Shown here piece by piece: positions 33,189 to 42,636 of a stretch of 64,000 nucleotides of DNA. The DNA lies in contig NZ_CP011340.1 of NCBI RefSeq assembly GCF_001278075.1, positions 1,798,001 through 1,862,000 of the forward strand, given 5' to 3'. The notes beneath the pieces were generated by a model. It searched no databases, was not told where the DNA came from, and was given only the letters and a program-made list of their open reading frames with translations. Position 1 is the stretch's first letter. Each line of letters begins with the position of its first letter. This DNA comes from Streptomyces pristinaespiralis (GTDB taxonomy: Bacteria; Actinomycetota; Actinomycetes; Streptomycetales; Streptomycetaceae). The position numbers and the translations under genes are program-made.

Positions 33189-33962
33189 GTGGCGAACCCG
33201 ACCATCCGGGGCCGTGGCTCCACCTCTCCCGGCCGTCGCGCCATGTCGGCGGCCGCGCGTGCGGCCGCCAAGCGGTCGGACCGCGTCCGGCCGGGCCCGG
33301 GCGGTTCCGCCCTGCTCGACACGCCGCGCGGCCCGGCTCCCCGGCGGCTCGAGGCCCCTGACGACGCCTCGCAGGCACGCCGGGACGAGAACCAGCATGT
33401 GGGGCCCGTCGTGCTGGCGGAGGAGGCCGCGGCGCTCCTGCCGGAGCGTCGCCGGCGCCGGCGACGGGCGCGGCTCTGCGCCCTGCTCGCCGCCCTGGTG
33501 GCCCTCGGGCTGACCGCCGTGGCGGTGCTGGGGTGGGAGTACGCCGAGGGCCGGCGTACCGACGCGGCCCGGACGCAGGCGGTCGCGGCGGCGCGGAAGG
33601 CGGCGCCGGTGGTGCTGTCGTACGACCACCGCAGGCTGGAGGCGGACTTCGCCGCGGCGCGCGGCCATCTGACCGGCGCCTTCAAGGAGGAGTACGGCAG
33701 GACCACGAGCAAGGTGGTGGGGCCGACCGCGAAGAAGTACCGCGGGGTCGTCAAGGCGAGCGTGGTCGCGCCCCCGGACGGTGGCACGCCCGCCGCTTCC
33801 GTGGTGTCCGCGTCCCCCGACCGGGCCGTGGTGCTGCTGTTCGTCAACCAGGTCACCACCAGTACGCAGGTCACCGGGTCGCGGGTCGATCTGAACCGGG
33901 TCCGGATGACGATGACGCGTACGTCCGGCGGCTGGAAGGTGAGTGCCGTCGACGCCCTCTGA
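33189..33962 (+). CDS. second Mce-associated membrane protein, 257 aa
   Basis: It resembles the preceding gene: a basic, disordered N terminus, a cluster of arginines (residues about 85-98) just before a membrane helix (L-L-A-A-L-V-A-L-G-L-T-A-V-A-V-L-G-W), and an outer domain with L-S-Y-D-H-R-R-L-E-A-D-F-A-A-A-R-G-H-L-T-G-A-F and G-G-W-K-V-S-A-V-D-A. GTG 33189 has GAGGAG 8 bases upstream, while an earlier ATG at 33111, which would overlap the previous gene by 20 bases, has no ribosome site. It is the last gene before the operon terminator. Confidence 0.85.
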   Translation: MANPTIRGRGSTSPGRRAMSAAARAAAKRSDRVRPGPGGSALLDTPRGPAPRRLEAPDDASQARRDENQHVGPVVLAEEAAALLPERRRRRRRARLCALLAALVALGLTAVAVLGWEYAEGRRTDAARTQAVAAARKAAPVVLSYDHRRLEADFAAARGHLTGAFKEEYGRTTSKVVGPTAKKYRGVVKASVVAPPDGGTPAASVVSASPDRAVVLLFVNQVTTSTQVTGSRVDLNRVRMTMTRTSGGWKVSAVDAL

Positions 33963-34005
33963 GGACCACCCCTGAGACGCGGGGGGACCCCCCCGGCCCC
34001 CCGCA

Positions 34006-34074
34006 CGCCTCCCGAGCAGGGACGGAAGAAGGCCTGACCCGCCTTCCGACGACCCGCTCGGGAGGCGCTTTTTT
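34006..34074 (+). terminator. intrinsic terminator of the mce operon
   Basis: 12-bp stem CGCCTCCCGAGC (34006-34017) with GCTCGGGAGGCG (34056-34067), enclosing a small inner hairpin (GGAAG with CTTCC), then a run of six T at 34069-34074. The U-tract is unusual for this GC-rich genome. Confidence 0.85.
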
Positions 34075-34084
34075 GTGGTCGCTC

Positions 34085-34149
34085 TTGACAGCCGTCACCC
34101 CGCCCGGAGATTATTCCGTCAGACAGAAAGAGACTTCCGCAATACGGAA
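34085..34149 (+). promoter_or_regulatory. hyi-glxR promoter with two repressor-type sites
   Basis: TTGACA at 34085-34090 and GATTAT at 34109-34114, 18 bases apart, form the likely promoter. Directly after come two TTCCG-N5-CGGAA-type sites. One at 34114-34128 has 9 of 10 arm bases. One at 34135-34149 is a perfect arm palindrome, TTCCGCAATACGGAA. Their starts are 21 bp apart, two helical turns, so one regulator could bind both from the same face. The gcl promoter has the same arrangement. Confidence 0.75.
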
Positions 34150-34164
34150 GGGGCGCACAACCCC

Positions 34165-35004
34165 ATGGGATACAGCGACCACCGCTACGACGTGAACCTC
34201 TCGATCCTCTTCACGGAACTCCCGCTGCTGGAGCGCCCGGCGGCCGCCGCCGCGGCCGGCTTCACCGCGGTCGAGCTGTGGTGGCCGTGGATCGAGACCC
34301 CCACCCCGCCGCAGGCCGAACTCGACGCCCTGAAGAAGGCACTCGACGACGCCGGCACCCAGCTGGTGGGACTGAACTTCTACGCCGGGCAGCTGCCCGG
34401 CCCCGACCGCGGCGCGCTCTCCGTGCCCGGCGACGAGTCCGACCGCTTCCGCGCCAACATCGAGGTGGCGGCCGACTTCGCGGCGTCCGTGGGCTGCAAG
34501 GCGCTCAACGCCCTCTACGGCAACCGCGTCGAGGGCGCCGACCCGCAGGTCCAGGACACCCTCGCCCTGGAGAACCTGGTCCTCGCCGCCCGTGCCGCCG
34601 ACCGCGTCGGGGCGATCCTGCTGGTCGAGACGCTCAACAAGCCCGAGTCGCCGCTGTACCCGCTGGTCAGCGCCCCGGCGGCGATCGAGGTGATCGACAA
34701 GGTCAACGCCGCGACCGGTCTCGGCAACGCCCGGTTCCTGCTGGACATCTACCACCTGTCCATGAACGGCGAGGACGTCGCCCGGGTCATCGAGGAGTAC
34801 GCCGGGCAGACCGGCCACGTCCAGATCGCCGACAACCCCGGCCGCGGCGCACCCGGCACCGGCTCGCTCCCTCTGGAGCAGCTCCTCGACGACCTCAGGA
34901 AGGCCGGTTACGAGGGCTGGGTGGGCCTGGAGTACAAGGCCGGCGACCGTCCGAGCGCCGAGTCCTTCGACTGGCTGCCGGCCGGGGCCCGCGCGGCCCG
35001 CTGA
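34165..35004 (+). CDS. hyi: hydroxypyruvate isomerase (TIM-barrel), 279 aa
   Basis: It interconverts tartronate semialdehyde and hydroxypyruvate in glyoxylate use. The N terminus Y-D-V-N-L-S-I-L-F-T-E-L-P-L-L-E-R-P-A-A-A-A-A-A-G is the family start. A metal-binding Glu lies in I-L-L-V-E-T-L-N-K-P near 152, Asp in F-L-L-D-I-Y-H-L-S near 193, His-Q in G-H-V-Q-I-A-D-N-P-G-R near 225, and the last Glu in V-G-L-E-Y-K near 257. It is co-directional with glxR 33 bases downstream. The ribosome site GGAAGGGG, partly within the second operator, is about 10 bases from ATG. Confidence 0.93.
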   Translation: MGYSDHRYDVNLSILFTELPLLERPAAAAAAGFTAVELWWPWIETPTPPQAELDALKKALDDAGTQLVGLNFYAGQLPGPDRGALSVPGDESDRFRANIEVAADFAASVGCKALNALYGNRVEGADPQVQDTLALENLVLAARAADRVGAILLVETLNKPESPLYPLVSAPAAIEVIDKVNAATGLGNARFLLDIYHLSMNGEDVARVIEEYAGQTGHVQIADNPGRGAPGTGSLPLEQLLDDLRKAGYEGWVGLEYKAGDRPSAESFDWLPAGARAAR

Positions 35005-35037
35005 CTTCCCTTACACGTTTTCAGAGAGGTACCCCCG

Positions 35038-35925
35038 ATGAGCACCCCCAAGATCGCATGGATCGGCCTCGGCATCATGGGCTCCCCCATGTCCGAGAAC
35101 CTGCTGAAGGCCGGCTACTCCGTCACCGGCTACACCCTCGAGCAGGACAAGCTGGACCGCCTCGCGGCGGCCGGCGGCACCGCGGCAGGCTCGATCGCCG
35201 AGGCCGTCGAGGACGCGGACGTCGTCATCACCATGGTCCCGGCCTCCCCGCAGGTCGAGGCCATCGCCTACGGCCCTGACGGCATCCTCGAGAACGCGAA
35301 GCGCGGCGCGCTGCTGATCGACATGTCCTCGATCACCCCGCAGACCTCCGTCGACCTGGCGAAGGCCGCCGCCGACAAGGGCATCCGCGTGCTCGACGCC
35401 CCCGTCTCCGGCGGCGAGGCCGGCGCGATAGAGGCCGTACTGTCCATCATGGTCGGCGGCGAGAAGGCGGACTTCGACACCGCCAGGCCGATCCTCGAGG
35501 CTCTCGGCAGGACGATCGTGCTCTGCGGTCCGCACGGCTCCGGCCAGACGGTGAAGGCGGCCAACCAGCTGATCGTCGCCGTCAACATCCAGGCGTGCGC
35601 CGAGGCCGTGGTCTTCCTGGAGAAGTCCGGCGTGGACCCCGCCGCCGCCCTGGACGTCCTCAACGGCGGTCTGGCCGGCTCGACCGTGCTGACCCGCAAG
35701 AAGGACAACTTCCTGAACCGGGACTTCAAGCCCGGCTTCCGGATCGACCTGCACCACAAGGACATGGGCATCGTCACGGACGCCGCCCGCAACGTCGGCG
35801 CGGCGCTGCCCGTCGGCGCGGTCGTGGCCCAGCTGGTCGCGTCGCTGCGCGCCCAGGGCGACGGCGGCCTGGACCACTCGGCCCTGCTGCGCGCGGTGGA
35901 GCGTCTCTCCGGCTCCGCCTCCTGA
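35038..35925 (+). CDS. glxR: 2-hydroxy-3-oxopropionate (tartronate semialdehyde) reductase, 295 aa
   Basis: It reduces tartronate semialdehyde to D-glycerate with NAD(P)H. It belongs to the beta-hydroxyacid dehydrogenase family: dinucleotide loop I-G-L-G-I-M-G-S-P-M (residues 8-17), the substrate loop D-A-P-V-S-G-G-E-A-G-A near 121, and the catalytic Lys in G-Q-T-V-K-A-A-N-Q near 170. The C-terminal helical domain closes the dimer. With hyi and gcl, it turns two glyoxylate into one glycerate plus CO2. AGAGAGGT before the ATG is a modest ribosome site. Confidence 0.94.
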   Translation: MSTPKIAWIGLGIMGSPMSENLLKAGYSVTGYTLEQDKLDRLAAAGGTAAGSIAEAVEDADVVITMVPASPQVEAIAYGPDGILENAKRGALLIDMSSITPQTSVDLAKAAADKGIRVLDAPVSGGEAGAIEAVLSIMVGGEKADFDTARPILEALGRTIVLCGPHGSGQTVKAANQLIVAVNIQACAEAVVFLEKSGVDPAAALDVLNGGLAGSTVLTRKKDNFLNRDFKPGFRIDLHHKDMGIVTDAARNVGAALPVGAVVAQLVASLRAQGDGGLDHSALLRAVERLSGSAS

Positions 35926-36309
35926 CACCGGGCCGCCCCCGGCCCGCGTGGGCCGCGCAAGGCGCCCCGGGCCGCCCCGACCACGGGCGCCGGGGGCAGG
36001 CACACCGCCCTACCCCCGGCCAGGCTCCACGCCCACGGACAGCAACCTCCGAGGCCCCGCCCCGGCTCACCACGCGTGAGCACGACTCACCCCTGCTCAG
36101 GTCACCCACGGGGACCCCTCCGGGGCCCCTGCCCAGGCCCACCACGGCCCCGCGAAAGCGGCCCACCCCGTGACCGGCCACCCACCGGGCAGCAACCCCC
36201 GAGGCCCCTGCCCAGGCCGAGCACGGCCCCATATACCCCGGTCGGTGTTGGCGCTGACACCTGTCCTGTCGCGCCCAGGCGCCGGCACCGACCGGAACCC
36301 CTCCCTTCG
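35926..36309. repeat. intergenic region with three imperfect copies of a Pro-codon-like repeat
   Basis: No gene is supported. Imperfect copies at about 36037-36078, 36108-36150 and 36183-36230 share GAGGCCCCTGCCCAGGC-type text ending in CACGGCCCC. The stretch is C-rich on the plus strand. A terminator for glxR is expected at the left end, but I found only weak hairpins. Confidence 0.5.
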
Positions 36310-36330
36310 TTTTCAACAAACTGTTGACGT
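36310..36330 (+). promoter_or_regulatory. candidate operator and -35 box of the catalase gene
   Basis: It contains the inverted repeat CAACA-AAC-TGTTG, running into TTGACG as a likely -35 box. TACGCT 18 bases further on is a possible -10. The site matches the one before uraD (18307-18327, minus strand) at 20 of 21 positions and lies 65 bases from the catalase start. Confidence 0.65.
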
Positions 36331-36394
36331 TTCGTTCGGCTCGTATTTACGCTCCTCGAACCGTCCCAGTGCAGCTCCCGTACGGAAGGTCACG

Positions 36395-37852
36395 ATGTCG
36401 AAGCGCGTGCTTACGACCGAGTCCGGCGCCCCCGTCGCCGACAACCAGAACTCCGCCACCGCCGGCGTCGGTGGCCCCCTGCTCCTCCAGGACCAGCACC
36501 TGCTGGAGAAGCTCGCGCGCTTCAACCGTGAGCGCATCCCGGAGCGCGTGGTGCACGCCCGCGGCTCCGGCGCGTACGGGTACTTCGAGGTGACCGACGA
36601 CGTCACCGGCTGGACGAAGGCGGACTTCCTCTCCCAGGTGGGCAAGCGCACGGAGACCTTCCTGCGCTTCTCCACCGTCGCCGACTCCCTCGGCGGCGCG
36701 GACGCGGTCCGCGACCCCCGCGGCTTCGCCGTGAAGTTCTACACCGAAGAGGGCAACTACGACCTCGTCGGCAACAACACCCCGGTGTTCTTCATCAAGG
36801 ACCCGATCAAGTTCCCCGACTTCATCCACTCCCAGAAGCGGGACCCGTTCACGGGCCGTCAGGAGCCGGACAACGTCTGGGACTTCTGGGCGCACGCCCC
36901 CGAGGCGACGCACCAGGTGACCTGGCTGATGGGCGACCGCGGCATCCCCGCCTCGTACCGCCACATGAACGGTTACGGCTCGCACACCTACCAGTGGACC
37001 AACGAGGCGGGCGAGGCCTTCTTCGTGAAGTACCACTTCAAGACCAACCAGGGCGTACGCTCGCTCTCCTCCGAGCAGGCCGCCGAACTGGTCGGCAAGG
37101 ACGCCAACTCGCACCAGACGGACCTGCTCCAGGCCATCGAGCGCGGCGTGAACCCGTCCTGGACGCTGTACGTGCAGGTCATGCCGGCGGCGGAGGCGGC
37201 CGACTACCGCTTCAACCCGTTCGACCTCACCAAGGTGTGGCCGCACGCCGACTACCCCCTGCAGCGCGTCGGCCGCCTGGTCCTCGACCGCAACCCGGAC
37301 AACGTCTTCGCCGAGGTCGAGCAGGCCGCGTTCTCGCCGAACAACTTCGTCCCCGGCATCGGCCCGTCCCCGGACAAGATGCTCCAGGGCCGGCTGTTCG
37401 CCTACGCGGACGCCCACCGCTACCGCCTCGGCGTCAACCACACCCAGCTTCCGGTGAACGCCCCGAAGGCCACCGTGGCGGACAACTACGGCCGTGACGG
37501 CCTGATGGCGACCCGCAACGGCTCGCGCCACGACAAGAACTACGAGCCCAACTCCTACTCCGGGCCCGCCCAGAGCGACGCGGCGCTCTCCGCGCCGCTG
37601 GCCGTCCACGGCTGGACCGGCACCCACGAGGCGCCCGCGCACACCAAGGACGACGACTTCTTCCAGGCGGGCGAGCTGTACCGCCTGATGTCCGACGAGG
37701 AGAAGGGCCGGCTCGTGGCCAACATCGCGGGCGGCCTCTCCCAGGTCACGCGTGACGACGTGATCGAGAAGAACCTGGCCCACTTCCACGCCGCCGACCC
37801 CGAGTACGGCAAGCGTGTGGAGGAGGCGGTCCGCGCCCTGCGCGAGGACTGA
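36395..37852 (+). CDS. katA: monofunctional heme catalase, small-subunit type, 485 aa
   Basis: It breaks down H2O2 to water and O2. The distal His is in [15 protein letters not shown] (His54). The distal Asn is in [13 protein letters not shown] near 127. The proximal heme Tyr is in [14 protein letters not shown] near 337. Length fits the small clade without a flavodoxin-like tail. The ribosome site GGAAGG precedes ATG. The promoter site shared with uraD suggests co-regulation with urate oxidase, whose by-product is H2O2. No Fur/CatR-type regulator gene is adjacent, unlike several Streptomyces catalase loci. Confidence 0.96.
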   Translation: MSKRVLTTESGAPVADNQNSATAGVGGPLLLQDQHLLEKLARFNRERIPERVVHARGSGAYGYFEVTDDVTGWTKADFLSQVGKRTETFLRFSTVADSLGGADAVRDPRGFAVKFYTEEGNYDLVGNNTPVFFIKDPIKFPDFIHSQKRDPFTGRQEPDNVWDFWAHAPEATHQVTWLMGDRGIPASYRHMNGYGSHTYQWTNEAGEAFFVKYHFKTNQGVRSLSSEQAAELVGKDANSHQTDLLQAIERGVNPSWTLYVQVMPAAEAADYRFNPFDLTKVWPHADYPLQRVGRLVLDRNPDNVFAEVEQAAFSPNNFVPGIGPSPDKMLQGRLFAYADAHRYRLGVNHTQLPVNAPKATVADNYGRDGLMATRNGSRHDKNYEPNSYSGPAQSDAALSAPLAVHGWTGTHEAPAHTKDDDFFQAGELYRLMSDEEKGRLVANIAGGLSQVTRDDVIEKNLAHFHAADPEYGKRVEEAVRALRED

Positions 37853-37863
37853 CCCAAGACCGC

Positions 37864-37943
37864 GCCCGGGACCGACGGGAGGTCGGCCCCGGGCGTGAGC
37901 CCGCTTCACGAGCCCGGATGAGGGGTGGTGCGTGAAGCGGGCT
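37864..37943 (+). terminator. double hairpin terminator after katA
   Basis: The first hairpin has GCCCGGG arms around 37864-37894 with one mismatch. The second has a perfect 13-bp stem (37898-37910 with 37931-37943, AGCCCGCTTCACG arms) and a 20-base loop. Confidence 0.75.
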
Positions 37944-38219
37944 GAAGCGAGGACCGCGGCGGCGTGCGATGCCAGTGCGGTGGTGAAGGCTCCCGGACCC
38001 GTTCTGACCTGAAGAACGCGCTCCGTGCAGCCGATCGCCCCGCCGCGGTCCCCCCTTCCACCCCCAAGGCCCCGCCCGGCGGCGCGAACGTCCTGTCGCG
38101 CCAGCCTCGCACCGTCGGGCGGTACCAACTGCGCTATCAACTTCACAGACAGGGTGCACGGTCCGGTACGGTCCCGTGCCGCGCGCCCGAGATCAGGGTC
38201 CGGCCATCGCACAGCGGCC

Positions 38220-38291
38220 GGGCCCTGGTCCGCGTCCGGGCCCTGCTCGGCGTTCGGACCCTGCTCCGCCTCGGGGCCCTTGTCCGCGTTC
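38220..38291. repeat. four tandem copies of an 18-bp repeat
   Basis: Units at 38220-38237, 38238-38255, 38256-38273 and 38274-38291 follow GGGCCCTGSTCCGCGTYC with two to four changes each. They end 4 bases from the stop codon of the minus-strand gene at 38296. In one minus frame they would read (N/E/D)-A-(D/E)-(Q/K)-G-P, but that is not the frame of the upstream gene. Confidence 0.85.
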
Positions 38292-38295
38292 CGGT

Positions 38296-38874
38296 TCAGC
38301 GCACCGTGCCGCCGGAGGCGAGGGCGGCGACCGTCCGCTCCAGACGGGCCTTGCGTGTACGGTCCGTCCTGGCCTTCAGCAGGCCGAGGACCACCTGGTA
38401 CCGCTCCGTCCTGCCGAGGCCTTCGAAGGCCTTCCGCGCCTCCGGATTCTCGTTCAGGGCGGCCTCCAGGTCGGGCGGCACCTCCGCGTCGCGCTGCGAG
38501 GCGTACGCGGCCTCCCAGCGGCCGTCAGCCCGGGCCGCCGCGACCTCCGCGAGTCCCGGCTCACGCATACGGCCGGCGGCCGACAGCTCCGCGACCCGCT
38601 TGACGTTCACCTGCGACCAGGTGCTCCGCGGCCGGCGCGGGGTGATCTTCTGGAGGTAGCGGACGTCGTCCCGGGAGCGCCGCAGGCCGGTGATCCAACC
38701 GAAGCAGAGAGCCGCGTCGTTGACGTCGCCCGCGCTCGGCGAAGGCACCCCCGACCCCTTCTTCGCGAGCTCCACCCACAGGCCGGGCGCGGTCGCGTGG
38801 TTGTTCTCCAGCCATGCCTCGAGCTCCGGCAGGCCGGCGAAGGCGAGCAACGGCAGTCCGTCGAGCGTTTCCAT
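38296..38874 (-). CDS. YdeI/OmpD-associated family protein, 192 aa
   Basis: The family pattern is clear: G-L-W-V-E-L-A-K-K-G-S-G near residue 32, D-A-A-L-C-F-G-W-I-T-G near 54, L-Q-K-I-T-P-R-R-P-R-S-T-W-S-Q-V-N near 73-90, and A-A-R-A-D-G-R-W-E-A-A-Y. The C-terminal helix (A-L-N-E-N-P-E-A-R-K-A-F-E-G-L) completes the two-part fold. Members are cytoplasmic and of uncertain function; some have been linked to stress. It lies downstream of gcl but is separated from it by a strong terminator, so it probably has its own promoter. Confidence 0.88.
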   Translation of the reverse strand: METLDGLPLLAFAGLPELEAWLENNHATAPGLWVELAKKGSGVPSPSAGDVNDAALCFGWITGLRRSRDDVRYLQKITPRRPRSTWSQVNVKRVAELSAAGRMREPGLAEVAAARADGRWEAAYASQRDAEVPPDLEAALNENPEARKAFEGLGRTERYQVVLGLLKARTDRTRKARLERTVAALASGGTVR

Positions 38875-38901
38875 CCGCCCACGCTAGCGCGGGAGATGCC
38901 G

Positions 38902-38938
38902 GAAGGGCCCGGTCCGCAGGTCGCGGACCGGGCCCTTC
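38902..38938 (-). terminator. strong hairpin terminator after gcl
   Basis: Perfect 16-bp stem (38902-38917 with 38923-38938, GAAGGGCCCGGTCCGC arms) and a 5-base loop, just past the gcl stop at 38956. Confidence 0.9.
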
Positions 38939-38955
38939 GGGCACGTGCGGCGGGA

Positions 38956-40743
<1,788 letters not shown>

Positions 40744-40822
40744 GGGGTGCTCCTGCTTCGGCCTGTCGGATCTGGTCGGAACGGTCGGAACAGGGCTCTG
40801 TCGCGCCACCTGAGAGCAGCTA

Positions 40823-40890
40823 TTCCGCATAGTGGAAGTTCAGTTTTGCTATACGGAAGCAATGTAGGGGCGCACTCCGGGCCACGTCAA
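40823..40890 (-). promoter_or_regulatory. gcl promoter with two repressor-type sites
   Basis: On the minus strand TTGACG (40890-40885) and TACATT (40866-40861), 18 bases apart, form the likely promoter. Two TTCCG-N5-CGGAA-like sites follow. One at 40858-40844 is less perfect, with arms TTCCG and CAAAA. One at 40837-40823 has arms TTCCA and CGGAA, 9 of 10 matching. The starts of the two sites are 21 bp apart, the same as at hyi. The family fits IclR-type allantoin/glyoxylate regulators, but no such gene is in the window. Confidence 0.75.
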
Positions 40891-40999
40891 GGGACGTCCA
40901 TCACGACGGCCGCGGGCCCGCGGAGTCGGCGAAGTACCTCGCCAACGCGGCGCGGTTGATGGACGATGGGGGCAGCCGAGGAGAGGAAGAGGGGCCGCG

Positions 41000-41731
41000 A
41001 TGACCGAGAGCGTGCCGGTGCGCTGCCCGGTCTGCCGACGCGACCACCTCTTCGCGGCACCCGTCTACCCGTGCCCGTGCGGTGCCCCGCTCGCGGCGCC
41101 CCTGCTGCGCGCGGCCCGGCCGGAACCCATCACGCACCGCACCTGGACCGACGACTGGGTGACGGTCCGCTGCCCCGAGTGCGACCGCCAGGACCAGTGG
41201 CCCCAGCCCGAGCTGGGCTGCCCCTGCGGCACGGTCCTTCGGGTCCCGGTCCGGCCCGTCGGCACACGCTCGCCGTCCGCCCCCGTCGAGGGGCCGAGCC
41301 GTCTCCGGCGCCCCTGGCACATACCGCTGCCGCGCACGGCCGTCGCCGCCCGGCCCTCCTTCCGGCCGGTGACGATCCGCACCGCGCGCGACGCGGTCAC
41401 CGCCGCGGCCCTCTACCTCAGATGGCTGGGCTTCCGCGACGTGATCCAGCCCGAGGTCCGGCCCGTGTCCGGCATCGACCTCAGGGGCCCCGGCATCGTC
41501 GCCCAGGTCGACCCCACGACCAGACCGGCGAACCTGCGCGCCGTCGAATGCCTGTGGCTGAACGGCCTCAACTCGTCCTCCGCGAGCGTCTTCTTCTCCC
41601 TCGCGGGCTACGCGGACGACGCCCGCGCCCGCGCGGACCAGCTCGGCGTCCCGCTCTTCGTCATGGACCTCACCGGCTGCCCCCAGCCGATCAACGCCCC
41701 CGCGGACGAGCTGGTCTCCACCGGCGTGTGA
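41000..41731 (+). CDS. zinc-ribbon protein with degenerate Mrr-like nuclease domain, 243 aa
   Basis: The N-terminal 75 residues carry two zinc-ribbon-like Cys groups (C-P-V-C ... C-P-C-G and C-P-E-C ... C-P-C-G). The C-terminal domain (about 125-240) looks like the Mrr fold: an A-R-D-A-V-T-A-A-A-L-Y-L-R-W-L-G-F helix, then S-G-I-D-L-R-G-P-G-I-V-A-Q-V-D, then V-F-F-S-L-A-G-Y and V-P-L-F-V-M-D-L-T-G. In active Mrr enzymes the Q-x-K motif supplies a catalytic Lys; here the position is Asp (Q-V-D), so cleavage activity is doubtful. The product is cytoplasmic. No methyltransferase or other restriction gene is adjacent. Confidence 0.72.
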   Translation: MTESVPVRCPVCRRDHLFAAPVYPCPCGAPLAAPLLRAARPEPITHRTWTDDWVTVRCPECDRQDQWPQPELGCPCGTVLRVPVRPVGTRSPSAPVEGPSRLRRPWHIPLPRTAVAARPSFRPVTIRTARDAVTAAALYLRWLGFRDVIQPEVRPVSGIDLRGPGIVAQVDPTTRPANLRAVECLWLNGLNSSSASVFFSLAGYADDARARADQLGVPLFVMDLTGCPQPINAPADELVSTGV

Positions 41732-41793
41732 CGCACCGCGCCGGCGATGCCGGCGCCTTCCCCCGCTTCTCCCCCGGCCTCTCCCCCTTGCCT

Positions 41794-41809
41794 CCCCGCT
41801 TCTCCCCCG
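41794..41809. repeat. second copy of a 16-base pyrimidine-rich direct repeat
   Basis: CCCCGCTTCTCCCCCG occurs at 41761-41776 and at 41794-41809, between the Mrr-like gene and the reductase gene. The whole interval 41755-41820 is pyrimidine-rich on plus. Confidence 0.6.
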
Positions 41810-41842
41810 TTCCCCGCCGGTCCGGTCAGCGACCGGGGCGGC

Positions 41843-42472
41843 TCACCGCGGGTGCGACGGCGTGACGACGTTGATGTTGAACATGTGGCCCCCCACGCCG
41901 GCGGCGATGCCCATGAAGAGCAGCGCGAAGTGCTCCTGCCCCCGCGCCGTGGTGATGCCGCCGATGTCCATCAGGGAGGAGTACGGCCACCCGAGGTCAC
42001 CGAGGAGCCGGCCGGTGAGCTGCTTGGCCGCGGTGCTCTCACCGGACAGGAAGACGGTGCTCGGGCCGTCCAGGCCGCCGGGGTCCACCATCACGGTGGA
42101 GTCCATGGTGCACAGCGTCTTGACCACCGCCGTCCCGGGGAAGGCCGCCTGGATCTGCTCACCGAGACTGCTGTTGGGGTGGGAGAGTTCCGTGTAGTCG
42201 TCGGAGAGTCCGACCCCGACGTCGATCAGCGTCTTTCCGGTCAGGGCGGGCGCTCCGATCCCGGCGAGCAGGTCCAGGGACACGGTCCCCGGCGTCGCGT
42301 TGACCACCACCTCCGCGTGGGTGACCGCCTCGTCGAGACCCACGACGGTGAGCCCGGTTTCCTTCCTGTCCTGCGGCCGACGCGACCCGAGGACCACCTC
42401 GTGTCCCGCGCCGGACCAGCCTCCCGCCAGTGCTCGGGCAACGTTTCCTGTGCCAAGGATTCCGATTCGCAT
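41843..42472 (-). CDS. NADPH-dependent F420 reductase-like protein, 209 aa
   Basis: A Rossmann protein with M-R-I-G-I-L-G-T-G-N-V-A-R-A-L at the N terminus and V-V-L-G-S-R-R-P-Q-D near 26, where Ser-Arg-Arg favours the NADP phosphate. The rest has V-N-A-T-P-G-T near 58, V-K-T-L-C-T-M-D near 117, and G-P-S-T-V-F-L-S-G. The pattern matches F420-dependent NADP reductases and their relatives that pass hydride between NADPH and F420 or an imine. Length is normal for the group. The gene is not in an F420 biosynthesis cluster. The substrate is undecided. Confidence 0.82.
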   Translation of the reverse strand: MRIGILGTGNVARALAGGWSGAGHEVVLGSRRPQDRKETGLTVVGLDEAVTHAEVVVNATPGTVSLDLLAGIGAPALTGKTLIDVGVGLSDDYTELSHPNSSLGEQIQAAFPGTAVVKTLCTMDSTVMVDPGGLDGPSTVFLSGESTAAKQLTGRLLGDLGWPYSSLMDIGGITTARGQEHFALLFMGIAAGVGGHMFNINVVTPSHPR

Positions 42473-42560
42473 GGTGCGACGCTAACGGCGCCGCCGACCC
42501 GGCCGGATCGGGCGGAGGGCCCGGACGGGACGGTCCTCACGACGTAGGACCACCACCGTG

Positions 42561-42595
42561 TCCGGGCCGGACCCGTGCGACCGACCCGGCCCGGA
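42561..42595 (-). terminator. hairpin terminator after the acyl-CoA synthetase pair
   Basis: 10-bp perfect stem (42561-42570 with 42586-42595, TCCGGGCCGG arms) and a 15-base loop, 42 bases past the stop of the gene at 42637. Confidence 0.65.
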
Positions 42596-42636
42596 TCCGG
42601 TGCGGCCGACCCGGCCGGGTCCGATGCTCAGCCCTC

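Larger units (their letters stand above)
37853..38295. other. 443-base region: catalase terminator, then no gene
   Basis: Hairpins at 37864-37943 end the catalase transcript. From 37950 to 38219 I see no supported gene. From 38220 an 18-bp tandem repeat leads into the ydeI-type stop codon. Confidence 0.5.

Noticed and set aside
36395..37852. Catalase as a large-subunit (HPII) type
   Set aside because: The protein ends near residue 485 without the C-terminal flavodoxin-like domain.
38010..38219. Possible gene between katA and the 18-bp repeats
   Set aside because: Open frames there show no ribosome site, no domain and no codon bias distinct from chance.
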